From Nematostella vectensis (taxonomy: Eukaryota > Cnidaria > Anthozoa > Actiniaria > Edwardsiidae), in the NCBI RefSeq assembly GCF_932526225.1, contig NC_064039.1:13782139-13846138 (forward strand): a stretch of DNA of 64,000 nucleotides, written 5' to 3'. Of this stretch, positions 1 to 10,534 are shown piece after piece (within the stretch, counting starts at the first letter, position 1; each line of letters begins with the position of its first letter). Under the pieces are notes generated by a model. It did no database searches, was not told the DNA's origin, and saw only the letters and a program-made list of their open reading frames with translations. The translations under genes and the position numbers were made by a program.

Positions 1-640
1 CGGCAAAAAAAGATTGGTTTGAGATATTTTTCTGCGAATCTGGACAAGCAAATAAATTCCGGTCAGCGTAGAAGGTGCTAGTCCTGTTTTCTTTGACCAG
101 CCACTTTTAGTGTAGAGTTGGGACTCAAATTGCAGAAAAACACGTAATAATTATGCGAAGAAACGAAAAACAAAAAGCAAACAAACCACATACAAGAACA
201 GCGTAAGTCGTTCTACCATTAAACTTGTGTTTGATATTATCCTAGGTTTACTTCAATGACATATAAGAATGAGACTGCCGTTTGTATTGTTGCTTGCCGA
301 TAAAAGCGAATTCGGCATTCTCCATTAAGATCTACTTTTCCCCGCACTTGAATCACTGCAAGTTTACAAAAATAGCTTTAAAAGCACATAAACACATAGT
401 ACCTACCGAAGAGAGCACCGCTTTATCTTATCATTTCCAAGTTTTCGTATTTCGAGCTGGTTTGTGCCTTTCCCATTCAACAACCAAACTTGTAGTTATC
501 TATTTCTATGCTTCTCTACAAGATTTTCACCAAGCTTGGACATCAAATCAAGTTTCCATCATGTTAGGGGACCATGTTTTATTTCCCAAGTCGCAGGAAA
601 ACCCCTATAAACGTCTGTATTTTAGATAAATCCGGGCAGG
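1..640. other. non-coding, no supported feature
   Basis: AT-rich sequence with short ORFs in several frames. None has a recognisable domain, codon bias or convincing splice borders. If the small exon at 647-662 is real, this stretch is the first intron of a gene running leftward out of the window. Confidence 0.5.
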
Positions 641-646
641 ACTCAC

Positions 647-662
647 CGTCCTCGTCCGACAT
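647..662 (-). CDS. possible first coding exon of a leftward gene
   Basis: Read on the minus strand, an ATG opens the short peptide MSDED and after 16 bases meets a strong donor, G|GTGAGT. An acidic MSDED-type start with an intron after a few codons is common in nuclear and cytosolic animal proteins. The rest of the gene would lie beyond position 1, so no product can be named. Upstream on the minus strand are an inverted CCAAT box near 735 (plus-strand ATTGG) and a GC-containing GCACATGCGTAG near 775, both compatible with a promoter. This is a weak call: a 16-base exon can arise by chance. Confidence 0.3.
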
Positions 663-790
663 GTTGTACAATTGTGGGACTGTTGTGGGACATTTGGGTT
701 GCACTTCGCTGGCTTCTATTTACTGTTTTCTGATTGGATATCCGTGCGCGTGTCGGATCTGTGAATACTGAATTGCACATGCGTAGATAA
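663..790 (-). promoter_or_regulatory. possible promoter of the leftward exon
   Basis: The segment lies directly upstream of the candidate minus-strand ATG. It holds a CCAAT box (minus strand, near 735) and a CATGCG motif resembling an NRF1 half-site near 775. No TATA box is seen. It is proposed only because of the adjoining exon. Confidence 0.2.
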
Positions 791-1089
791 TTATACTTCC
801 AGTTTGCATTTCCAACTCTTAATAGATAGTGAGTACGGGAGCAAATCAAAATTGCGAGATTCTTGATAGTATGTGAGTGGATTTATACTAAAATCTTTGA
901 GAAATCTTTGAGTAGACTGATCGCGATTTTTTAGGCAAAAAATATTCACCTAGTTGCCGTCTACAAAAAATTGTATCGATTTTTCGATATTTTAAAAATT
1001 AAAGAAATTATTTAAATAAGAGTGGAATAATCACAATTTTATTTAAAAAAATGAATTTTATCATTTTGAAGAATACGTAAATGTGTAGG
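791..1089. other. AT-rich spacer
   Basis: Very AT-rich sequence without ORFs, repeats or splice-like structure that I can support. Confidence 0.4.
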
Positions 1090-1790
1090 CACCCTACTGA
1101 AACCACAAATAGAGGCAAGCAAACACAGATAAAGTCACAAATAGATACCTTTATTGCGCTCCGTCAGGTCCCATTTTACAGCCATCAGCCACAATAATCA
1201 ATGCTAAAACCTTCATTAGAAGCGAGTATCCATATTTATGTTAAATTACATGTCTGCACTGCATCATGGGAGTCTTGGAAACACCTTCACAGACAGGCGG
1301 GCAATCTCCTCCTCCAAAATCATAACAGTTTTTTTATAAGTCTCTTTGCTCCGAAGCCAAACAAAACATTTTTAGGTCAAAGGAACCCAGAAAAAAGCCT
1401 GAAAACAATTTTTGAATCAGGTTGGGTAGCAATGATGTTCGACATTGGAGAATATGAGGCCATTCACTAGAAAATTCCTTTCTCACTCGGTGAAGCCCAA
1501 ACAAGGAATTATCCGATTGAATCAACCTCAGCGTGCAAACATCCAAAAGCGCAGCATTAATTATGCCCAAATAGACTTCATGATGTCCTTAGGCACTCTC
1601 GAGATGTGAAAAAGCTGTAATTTTTAAGCAAATTACAAGCAAACCTGCTGTAGCTTAATTTAACTGGTAGTGTTGGACTTAAAGTAGGGGAGAGGTTTCT
1701 GTTTTCAGTCTGTTTTTCTTACATTTTTGCTCAAAAGTACCCAGGAGTGAAAGGAATAAATACAAAAAGCCCAAATAGTCGTGAAAGGGT
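1090..1790. repeat. dispersed repeat, copy 1
   Basis: This roughly 700-bp stretch is a diverged direct copy of 57655-58410. Shared landmarks in the same order are an 'acctttattgcgctccgtca' block, a 'catcatgggagtcttggaaa' block, and the tail 'aagtacccaggagtgaaagg'. The second copy carries an extra stretch of about 100 bp near 58205-58305. No ORF is conserved between the two, so this is probably a non-coding interspersed repeat or the edge of an old segmental duplication. Confidence 0.8.
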
Positions 1791-2152
1791 TATCGAATGT
1801 TTCTGTTGTGACGCCAGGCGATGACGTCATCTAAATTTAGAGATTCATAAGCAATGGTGCCATGTCTAAATTCATTCCATTTCACAAATGTTTGGCGGAT
1901 TTATAACGTCTGGAAGTTTTCCTAGCAACGGCCCTCAGAGAAATGTCCCAAAACCCTTAAGATGGTTGATGTCATGCTTTCATTTGGATAGAAAAAATTT
2001 CTAGACCGTTTTCTAGTGACCTATTACCAGAGCTAATATGGTCCGTGGCAATTCGATTACTACTCTGGACCCCAACCAGTGTTTTTCTGTAGACACGCCC
2101 CCGCAATATCAGATACACGCAGGGGCTCATAAGTAGGAGCAATCATCTGTTT
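1791..2152. other. non-coding spacer
   Basis: No coding signal or repeat that I can support lies between the dispersed repeat and the inverted-repeat element. Confidence 0.4.
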
Positions 2153-2550
2153 TATATAAGTATCACGGCGTTTCCGAGGATCAGGCTATTTTTAGACGCG
2201 CGCGCACGAACGGGCCAATCAGTTACGTTGACGTTGGTCGCGCGCGAGTGACGTGAGGCTGCACGCGCAAATTGCAGTTATAAAGAATATTTTTTTATCC
2301 ATCATCGGTCGGTTTTGTTTGTTTACCAGAAGAATTGCAAGCTAGAGTTGAAAGTCGTAGGTAGGGTTGGATTCATATAAAAGAATAGAACAACAAAAGT
2401 CAAAGTACCGAAAAGAGAACATAGCTTTTTGTCTGAGACTGCGCGTGCAGTTGAGCTCAGCCAAAACGTCAACACAAATGTCCAATCTGATTGGCTCATC
2501 CGCGCTTCTGAAAATAGCCTGATCCTAGGAAACGCCGTGACACTTATATA
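2153..2550. mobile_element. foldback MITE with ~120-bp terminal inverted repeats
   Basis: The left end begins TATATAAGTATCACGGCG and the right end finishes CGCCGTGACACTTATATA, its near-perfect reverse complement. The match continues inward through a block including 'aggatcaggctatttt', a GC-rich stretch, 'ccaatcag', 'ttgacgtt' and 'tgcacgcgca', giving arms of roughly 120 bp. There is no transposase ORF. The TA-rich ends could hide a TA target duplication, as in Tc1/mariner-type MITEs, but the family is not certain. It sits just upstream of the first visible exon of gene A, where gene C has only a 132-bp intron. Confidence 0.75.
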
Positions 2551-2693
2551 CCAGAATGTGGGGAAGTTGATTGCCCCTACTTATGCCCTTGGTACACATA
2601 AACTTCACACTGACTGTGTCACTGAAAGACGCAGGATTCTCTTACCCTACCTCTCAAACCATACTGTTTCCTTGTACATTCTCTTCTCTTCAG

Positions 2694-5600
2694 CGAATCA
2701 ATCAGACTTCATGTTCACCGTCCCGTCGGGCGATACAGACTTCGTCCAGCTCCCCACCCTACCCTCCCTGGGGAGGTTTACGGTCTGCCTGTGGTTGAAA
2801 GAACGCGCCGCGGAGATACTCAAATATGTGGTCAATTCTGATGTTGAGCTGATGCTGAGTTTTAGCCATGTGGGAGCCTTGAGTCTCCGCGTTGGCAACG
2901 TGTGAGTACTTTGATTGGAAACATTTAAATGTCGCGAGGGTCATTTTAATTTATTCGCTGTTTTTTATTCATACTTCGTCTTTCGGCTTGAATTTATTCA
3001 ACCGTCTTCTGACCGAGAAAGGAGGTCTTTCGGCCCCCCGTTTTCAACTTGTGTTCCATTGGTTCTATGATGACTAAGTTTTCTGAGAACCGTCATTTCA
3101 CAAAGAGGAAAAACATAGTAAATGTGACGTCATTTATGGTGAAGTGGTGTCTAAACTCAGAAATTTCACGTGAACTTTCAGGGAATCTTGTTTTTTTGTT
3201 TTCCACAATGTTGCTAACCCCAAAACACAAATCACTTTTTGTTTTAGCGTAAAAAGCGATCCTTTGATGATCTACCCAAACGATATCTGGAAGCATTTGT
3301 GCGTCACATGGAATAACGAAGGTTATAATTAATCTATCAGAGAATTGACCATCTTTCCCTCCACCTAATTTTTTCATCATTATTATCATCATCATTATCA
3401 TCATCATTACCTACATTGACATCGTCTTAGTCATTGTCAACACCGTCATCGCATTAATATTAAAGTCATCGTCGTCGTCGTCGTCATCATCAGCAGCATT
3501 GTCATTGTTATCAGCATTAAATAATTGCATTATTGTTATGTTTTTTTTCATGATGTCTTTTCATCAAAGGGGCTGGTACCAGTCGTGTCTTCAACAACGG
3601 CGTATTGCGCATGACCCACAGCCCTCACGCGGGGGGTGTGACGCTCAAGGCTGACGGCTCACTTCGACTACTGAACTGCACGGTGACCCGCTTCAATATG
3701 TGGAGCGAGATCCTGGCAGACGAGATGATACACAGCATGTCCTTAGGACCGGGCTCAGAGACAGGTGACCTGGTGGCTTGGCGTGACGTCATGACCAAAG
3801 GATTCGGGAACACAAAACTGACGCTCGCTCCAGAGGCAACAAACGATGGTAAGACTTGATTGATATAAGAATGGGAAAATAATGTCAGGGCATGACCAAA
3901 GGACAAAACTAGCTCTCACTCCAGAGGCGACAAGCGATGGTAAGGATTGATTGATTTAGAGACAGCATGAAAGTAGCGGTACTAAGGCTTGATTGATGGG
4001 AGGGGTATCGCTACGCAGTTACACAAGAAAACAAACAAATGACGCTTCGGAATCGATGTCACGCAATGCGCCAAAAGTCTAGTTGCATGACACTTTGAAA
4101 GAATGTATTATTAACGTACAGCCTCATTGAATGCTAGGGCACGAGATGAACTACGAGCTGATATTCCCGAGCCAGTCGACTAACAACGTTGTCGAGTTCA
4201 CTGGTATGCCGTCTATGACTGCCCTGACGACGTGCGCCTGGTTCAAGACTCCAGCCTCACACACGGACACCATCTACATTCTAACACATGCGCATAGCAC
4301 GGAGGTGGACAGTATGCGACTTGATATCCGAAACCCAAATGACATTCACATCACAGTGGATGATAGTTCAAGGTGAGATTTCCTATTCAAACCCAAATGA
4401 GATTCTCATCTCTGAGTGGATGATAGATCAAGGTGGTACTTGCTATCCATGCTCGGTGTCTTTGTTTATCCAGGTACCTTGATAAAGACGGCTCAGTATA
4501 TTTGTTTATCCAGGTATCTTGATAAAGACGTCTCAGTATATTTGTTTATCCAGGTATCTTGATAAAGACGGCTCAGTATCTTTGCTTGTCCATGTACCTT
4601 GATAAAGATTGCTCAGTTTTTGGTTAAAAGAGGGTATTCGTACCGTGGCACCTGGGTTGGTGGCAGGTGTGAGGACGGGAGGGTAATTATGGGGATAATA
4701 CTACAGTAAGCGGGGTTGGACTAAGGATGGTCCGGGATAGTGATGCGGGTGTTACCATGGCCTATAGCGTGAATGGGAAGATAAGAGGTATGAGGTAGTG
4801 GGTAGGGGAGGTATAGACCGGAAAACAAAAAGGCTGATAAGGGGTAAGATGTACATGCTGGTAGAAAAAGAAGTGAGTTACAATATAATAAGAAAACAAC
4901 AAAAGACATGCACATAAATGTATAATAAATGACATTAAATAAGGAATAGGAAATTTTATAGAGCTCTTTAAAAGGTTAAGCAGTGTGTTCTAGAACAGGG
5001 TTTATCATCAGGATGTAAGACCAGGTACTAGTCAAATGCGAAGGGAAGAATGGAAATTTGGGAGCCGAGAGGTGCTAGTGGGAGGAGGAAAGATGGAGAT
5101 ACAAAGTAAGGAAAAAGTTTGCATTTGAGATATGTTTCGAAGATGGCTCAGTATCTTGCTTATCAAGGTACCTTGATAAAGACAGGTCAGTATATCTACT
5201 TGTCCTGAGCGACGATAATTGTCGGTCATTTTTGCTTGTCCAGGTATTTTGACAAGGATGGGCTACGTGACAATAATTGGCACCTGCTGTGCTTTTCATG
5301 GCGGAGTAGCGACGGATCGTACAAGATATATCTCGATGGGGTCATACTCAAAAGCTCTTCTAACTACCAGACGGGCCATAGTATCCAGTCCGGTGGGGTG
5401 CTAGCGATTGGACAAGACCAAGACTCGGTTGGTGCGTGTATAGCTGTTGTCTCATATTTACCTCGAAAGAAGGAGAGTTGACGGCTGGAGGCGTGAGGCA
5501 ACTGACTCGACATATCTTAGCCAAATTTTACTAGACCATGCATTGCTAGGCCACACGTTACCATGTCACACAATGCTAGGCCACACGTTACCATGTCACA

Positions 5601-8600
5601 CAATGCTAGGCCACACGTTACCCACAATGCTAGGTCACACGTTACCCAAAATGCTAGGTCACACGTTACAATGTCACACAATGCTAGGCCACACGTTACC
5701 ATGTCACACAATGCTAGGCCACACGTTACCCACAATGCTAGGCCCCACGTTACCATGTCACACAATGCAAGGCCACACGTTACCATGTCACTCAATGCTA
5801 GGCCACACGTTACCATGTCACACAATGCTAGGCCACATGTTACCATGTCACACAATGCTAGGCCATACGTTACCATGTCACTCAATGCTAGGCCATACGT
5901 TACCATGTCACACAATGCTAGGCCATACGTTACCATGTCACTCAATGCTAGGCCATACGTTACCATGTCACACAATGCTAGGCCACACGTTACCATGTCA
6001 CACAATGCTAGGCCACACGTTACCCACAATGCTAGGTCACACGTTACCCAAAATGCTAGGTCACACGTTACAGTGTCACACAATGCTAGACCACACGTTA
6101 CCATGTCACACAATGCCAGGCCACACGTTACCCACAATGCTAGGCCCCACGTTACCATGTCACACAATGCTAGGCCACACGTTACCATGTCACACAATGC
6201 TAGGCCACATGTTACCATGTCACACAATGCTAGGCCACACGTTACCATGTCAACAATGCTAGGCCATACGTTACCATGTCACACAATGCTAGGCCATACG
6301 TTACCATGTCACTCAATGCTAGGCCATACGTTACCATGTCACACAATGCTAGGCCACACGTTACCATGTCACACAATGCTAGGTCACACGTTACCCAAAA
6401 TGCTAGGTCACACGTTACAATGTCACACAATGCTAGGCCACACGTTACCATGTCACACAATGCCAGGCCACACGTTACCCACAATGCTAGGCCCCACGTT
6501 ACCATGTCACACAATGCTAGGCCACACGTTACCATGTCACTCAATGCTAGGCCACACGTTACCATGTCACACAATGCTAGGCCACACGTTACCATGTCAC
6601 ACAATGCTAGGCCACACGTTACCATGTCACTCAATGCTAGGCCATACGTTACCATGTCACTCAATGCTAGGCCATACGTTACCATGTCACTCAATGCTAG
6701 GCCATACGTTACCATGTCACACAATGCTAGGCCACACGTTACCCACAATTCTAGGCCACACGCTACCAGGGCACACGTTGCTATTGCAAGGCCTACGCTC
6801 CTAAGCAACGCGTTGCTACGCCATTGTTCATGCTTTTAGAGCGCTCTTTGCCTCTAACCTTGCACTCCCTCCCCCCCCCCCTCCCTTGCCTTCATACTTA
6901 TGTACATATTTTTTAGTATTCTGTAATCCGTTTTTGAACATAGGGGGAGATTATGACGCCACACAGTCTTTCGTGGGCTCCCTGTCCGGTGTCAACATCT
7001 GGCAGACGGTTCTGGGCGATGACGTCATTCAGGCTATGAGCGCTGGGTGCAACATGTGGAGCGGTGATGCTGTCAGCTGGTTGCAGTTGCGCAGAGCTAA
7101 GATCACCGGTGTCACCATCAAGCCGTACGCGGAGTGCTCTCTTCCCGGTAAGATACTCATTTCACATTTCAGAGAGAAATTTGTGTTGGTAAGATGCTCA
7201 TTCCACATTTTGGCGGGAAATTTGTGTTGGTAAGATGATCATTCCACATTTTGGCGGGAAATTTGTGTTGGTAAGATGCTCATTCCACATTTTGGCGGGA
7301 AAATTGTGTTGTTAAGATGCTCATTTCAAATCTTGGCGGAAAATTTGTGTTGGAAGGATGCTCATTCCACATTTTGGCGGGAAATTTGTGTTTGTAAGAT
7401 GCTCATTTCAAATCTTGGCGGAAAATTTGTGTTGGTAGGATGCTCATTCCACATTTTGACGGGAAATTTGTGTTTGGGCCCGGTCGCACTAGCAAGATGT
7501 TCAGGAGATGTCAGGGACATTTAGGTGGACAAGTTTGTCCCGTGACATCTACGCACTATCAGACATTCTTAAATTAAGGTCGCACTGGTTGCAACATCCG
7601 TGGATCACGGGCCCTAAAAATAACATCGTATGTCATTCATCTGCGTTTCCTTCGCGCGCGGGAGATTCGAAGAGCAAATACTCTCTGCATGCTGCACGTC
7701 TGCATATTAAGTCATGAGTAGAAGAAATCTGCTGCTTTTCGTGTGGATGTACCTATACATCGTGCTGCGTTAGTCGGATGCATAGCTGTTACTGTTACTC
7801 AGTTAATTGCAAATTTAGTTGTCTATTATGCACCGAAGGCGAAGACGTACATGTTTGGCTTGGAATTGACCGTCACGCCGCCAGATTGTTGGAAATAATG
7901 GATTTTGGTAGGGATTCACCTCTAGCTTTGAAGGCGAAGCGAAGGTTGCTATTTGATACCATTTACGTTTTTTGTGTGAGTGACGTTCTTTGCGTGATAA
8001 GAATAAAAACAAACAGAGTTCCCCTGATATCAGGTAGATGTCCTGCCCTGGGGCAGGACATCGGCTCCTTTGATGTTTTGTCTCGACCGGCGAATTTGTC
8101 GTGTTGCGTCAAAACACAGGTCGCACTTGGCCTCGTAACATGTCACGGATATCTGTCAGTTTTTGAGCTTATCTAAACAGAGATTTCCTGAACATCTTGC
8201 TAGTGCGACCGAGCCCTTCGTAAAATTCTCATTTCACATTATTTTGGCGGGAAATTTGAGTTGGTAAAATGCTCATTTCACATTATTTTGGCGAGAAAAT
8301 TTGTGTTGGTAAAATGCTCATTTAACATTTTGGCGAGCAATATGTGTTGGTGAGATGCTCATTCCAAATTTTGGCGGGAAATTTGTGTTGGTAAGATGCT
8401 CATTTCAAATCTTGGCGGAAAATTTGTGTGGAAGGATGCTCATTCCACATTTTGGCGGGAAATTTGTGTTTGTAAGATGCTCATTTCAAATCTTGGCGGA
8501 AAATTTGTGTTGGTAGGATGCTCATTCCAAATTTTGGCGGGAAATTTGTGTTGGTAAGATGCTCATTCCACATTTTGGCGGGAAATTTATGTGGGCAAGA

Positions 8601-9349
8601 TGCTCATTCCACATTTTATATTTATATCCCATTTTTAAAAGATCAAAAGATATAATCATGTTATCGATGTCTTTTAATATTTAGGAATTATATTTTTAAA
8701 TTATATTTAGGTATGTAAACCACGCATTCATGTAAACAAATCGAAAAAGTTCTGCCCTAACTTTTAAGTAATCCTGCTTTTCCAGCTCAGCTGCTCTTTG
8801 TGGTGTGAAGAATGTTTATGTGCCGTGCAAATAGAACTGGAATTGCTGGGTTTTACCTGCACATCGTTGCAAATTATTGCAATTTTTTGTAATTATTGTA
8901 AACTTGATTAAGCAAAGACATTTTTGTCGACAGCTTTTAAAAATAATATAACTACTATAATTCTTTGGTAAGAATTGAATAAAAATATATTCGTTACCGC
9001 TTGAATTAGCCGATGAAAATTGATGCCTTTTTGTGAGTATGTTGTGTTTGAGCATAAAATGGCGGCGTGATTGGCCTTTTTTGAGTTCCATAATATCTTT
9101 ACCACAGGTATCGTCGCTCAGAAGCATCGGGACGAATGGTGCAATAAGAAACATGGCGCGTCGCCATCCACAGGATGCACCTTACCGCTGTACGCTCTCT
9201 TTGACAAACAAGGCTCAAGCTTCCATAGACAATGGAGTTGTTACTATAGCAACGTCTTGTCAGCAGACCCTAGCAACCAAGGATTTGTTTACGCCGGTGG
9301 GATGTGTACACACACAATTCATGATGAATTGGTGATAATTAACGAGTAG
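2694..9349 (+). CDS. pentraxin-repeat secreted protein, 3' part (gene A)
   Basis: Exons: 2694-2901, 3248-3321, 3570-3848, 4138-4372, 5244-5431, 6944-7147, 9108-9349 (stop TAG). All borders are GT-AG and the phases close. They encode about 476 residues: two pentraxin-like modules plus a Cys-containing C-terminal module. Pentraxin marks are HLCVTW in module 1 (the family H-x-C-x-[ST]-W signature), and WHLLCFSW plus GQDQDS followed by QSFVGSL in module 2, matching the calcium-binding loop region. The tail has DEWCNKK, GCTLPLYALFDK and WSCYYSN. The 5' part (signal peptide and earlier modules, as in gene C) is not visible: the expected preceding exon is absent and a MITE lies there. It is therefore a partial duplicate or a gene with a distant 5' end. 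The likely role is extracellular ligand binding. Exons 1-3 and 6 are nearly identical to gene C, while 4, 5 and 7 differ. Confidence 0.85.
3370..3510. repeat. (ATC)n-type trinucleotide microsatellite
   Basis: Imperfect cat/atc and gtc trinucleotide repeats lie in the intron between the second and third visible exons of gene A. A related repeat lies in the homologous intron of gene C (41280-41520). Confidence 0.8.
3885..4000 (+). repeat. duplicated exon 3' end with second splice donor
   Basis: About 40 bp after the true donor at 3848|3849 lies a partial copy of the exon's last ~55 bases (CATGACCAAAGGA ... CCAGAGGCGACAAGCGATG), followed by another GTAAGGATTGATTG donor at about 3939. A third degenerate 'taaggcttgattgatgg' follows. 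It is the low-copy counterpart of the donor-containing array in gene C at 41824-42126. Confidence 0.75.
4440..4625 (+). repeat. ~40-bp minisatellite copying a splice acceptor and exon start
   Basis: Four units each contain 'tatccaggta(c/t)cttgata' followed by 'aagacggctcagtat'. Degenerate further copies occur at 5140-5200. The unit resembles the true acceptor and start of the exon at 5244 (cttgtccag|GTATTTTGACAAGGATGG). Read in the exon frame the repeat would give Y-L-D-K-D-G against the real Y-F-D-K-D-G. The array therefore looks amplified from the 3' splice site itself. Confidence 0.75.
4626..5140. other. intron sequence of gene A
   Basis: Between the acceptor-like minisatellite and its degenerate distal copies there is only purine-rich intron sequence. 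I see no exon or mobile element here. Confidence 0.4.
5140..5243 (+). repeat. degenerate acceptor-like copies next to the real exon
   Basis: Two further imperfect copies (near 5150 'gctcagtatcttgcttatca' and near 5190) of the 4440-4625 unit lead directly into the functional acceptor at 5242-5243. They link the distal array with the authentic splice site. Confidence 0.6.
5525..6775. repeat. 30-bp minisatellite, ~42 copies, in gene A intron
   Basis: Units of the type 'atgtcacacaatgctaggcc' plus 'acacgttacc' run through most of the 5431-6944 intron, with shorter variants lacking the 'atgtca' part. The unit is a multiple of three and has few stops, so long open frames appear on both strands (for example 5563-6804 and complement 5517-6248). 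These are by-products of the repeat. The homologous intron of gene C holds an unrelated array, so this one arose after the duplication or was replaced. Confidence 0.95.
7148..8625 (+). repeat. 41-bp minisatellite repeating the splice donor
   Basis: It begins exactly at the donor of the exon ending at 7147 (CTTCCCG|GTAAGATACTCATTTC) and repeats a 41-bp unit starting GGTAAGATGCTCATTCCACA and ending 'gggaaatttgtgttg'. Most units keep GTAAGAT, a strong 5' splice site, so the intron carries over ten consensus-like decoy donors in register. It is interrupted by a MITE at 7476-8216. The same array, shorter, follows the homologous exon of gene C (45577-46020). Confidence 0.9.
7476..8216. mobile_element. 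740-bp inverted-repeat transposon inside the donor minisatellite
   Basis: The ends are inverted: left GGGCCCGGTCGCACTAGCAA continuing 'gatgttcagga', right 'tcctgaacatc' continuing TTGCTAGTGCGACCGAGCCC. The terminal inverted repeat is about 31 bp with few mismatches. GGGCC-type ends are reminiscent of PIF/Harbinger-like elements, but the flanks (TTT/TTC) do not give a clean TWA target duplication. A 132-codon frame at 7778-8176 has no recognised domain. A perfect 12-bp-stem palindrome (GATGTCCTGCCC / GGGCAGGACATC) lies at about 8038-8063. Non-autonomous. Confidence 0.75.
8626..9107. other. distal intron of gene A
   Basis: AT-rich intron sequence leading to the acceptor 'accacag' at 9101-9107. 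No further feature is seen. Confidence 0.5.
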
Positions 9350-10426
9350 TCGTCCAGTGGTATTTATATTACGAATTACCTCTATTGCACTTGAATTACG
9401 TGAATTTATGAACTTATTAAATAAATTTATTCTCAATTTTTTTTGTAATTGTCACTTTTAAGTTTGGATGATTGGACATTCGAATTCAGCATGACTTGTA
9501 CTACTAGCTGCTTTATAGGTTTTCGTTAAGTTTAAGGTTCGTAGAGGTTTCTAAGCCAAAAGAATCAGCATTTGCATGGTAGGGTCCGTGGTCTAAACGG
9601 TTTGAAAAACAACTTTGACCGAATTTGATGCACCTTAAATAATGGGTCCACCACCGTTACATTATGAAGTACAAATCCCATCGGCCTTAGTGAAATATGT
9701 GATCTGGAAACGAAATACCCCTAAGAAAAATCCAAACAAATCATTGATATAACCAGCACACACTTTGATGTGAGGAATATTTAGAAATTCTGTCGAAGGA
9801 TCGAATTGTTTTGAAAAAATCCATAGCTTTATCACATTTTACACCCATATTCTCTTGTTGATTCTGCACTGAAAAGCATACCCAACCCTTCCATGGAAGT
9901 AATCGGAAATTCTGTGGGTGGGGTTGGTATCTTCTAAAGGCACCTTCCTGGTAAAAAAAAAAATAACCGTGTGTTCTGGCAAATGTCCAGGACGGACTTC
10001 CGGGGGTGAAGATGGTTAAAGAAAAATCTGTGAAAAATTCACTCGTATAGGGGTATCGGCTTGGAATCGCACACATAAAAAGGCAATGTTTTTTACATAA
10101 AAAATAAATAACATAATTGAAACCAGAGTGTTTACTAAGCTTTCTGATCTTCCTTGATGTTTGGATGTGTTTGTAAATTGTTAAATATTTCTTAATATGT
10201 TTTTTGGTTCTCTGCCCTTAGGTGTAAATTTATTTTAACACCCAAAGTGAGCCATATTGTATTAGAAATATAATTTAGATTTTATTTATTATTTCATTTA
10301 TGTAAGTGCAAAGTAAACAACAATATCTATTTATCATATTGTTTCAACATTTTTATTTTAAAGTAAATGAGAGCATATACATATTATTAACAGCACTAGA
10401 AAGACAACTCAATGCTCTAGATTTCA
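9350..10426. other. 3' flank of gene A and intergenic sequence
   Basis: An AATAAA polyadenylation signal lies at about 9420, some 70 bases after the stop of gene A. Beyond it I see no supported gene. A minus-strand frame at 9741-10076 has no recognisable domain and no splice context. Confidence 0.55.
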
Positions 10427-10525
10427 TAGCCTGCTAGCCGGCTCTCATTGTGGATTATTCGGAAATGTTTTATTTTCGAATATTGGGAACCCTGTGCGCC
10501 CGAATGACGGCCGGCTAGCAGGCTA
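10427..10525. mobile_element. 99-bp palindromic MITE with 9-bp target duplication
   Basis: The element starts TAGCCTGCTAGCCGGC and ends GCCGGCTAGCAGGCTA, an exact inverted match of 16 bp with partial pairing further in. It is flanked on both sides by TAGATTTCA (10418-10426 and 10526-10534), a 9-bp target-site duplication. Such a length fits Mutator-like or hAT-like insertion. The element has no coding capacity. Confidence 0.85.
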
Positions 10526-10534
10526 TAGATTTCA

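Noticed and set aside
2429-2905. 158-codon ORF as the first exon of gene A
   Set aside because: The part before 2694 reads through the MITE arm and an intron-like acceptor (cttctcttcag). The homologous exon in gene C starts at the acceptor.
5447-6839. Plus- and minus-strand ORFs of up to 413 codons
   Set aside because: They come from the 30-bp minisatellite, which is open in several frames because its unit is a multiple of three. They have no start context or domain.
9741-10076. 111-codon minus-strand ORF
   Set aside because: No domain, no splice context and no paralog in the window.
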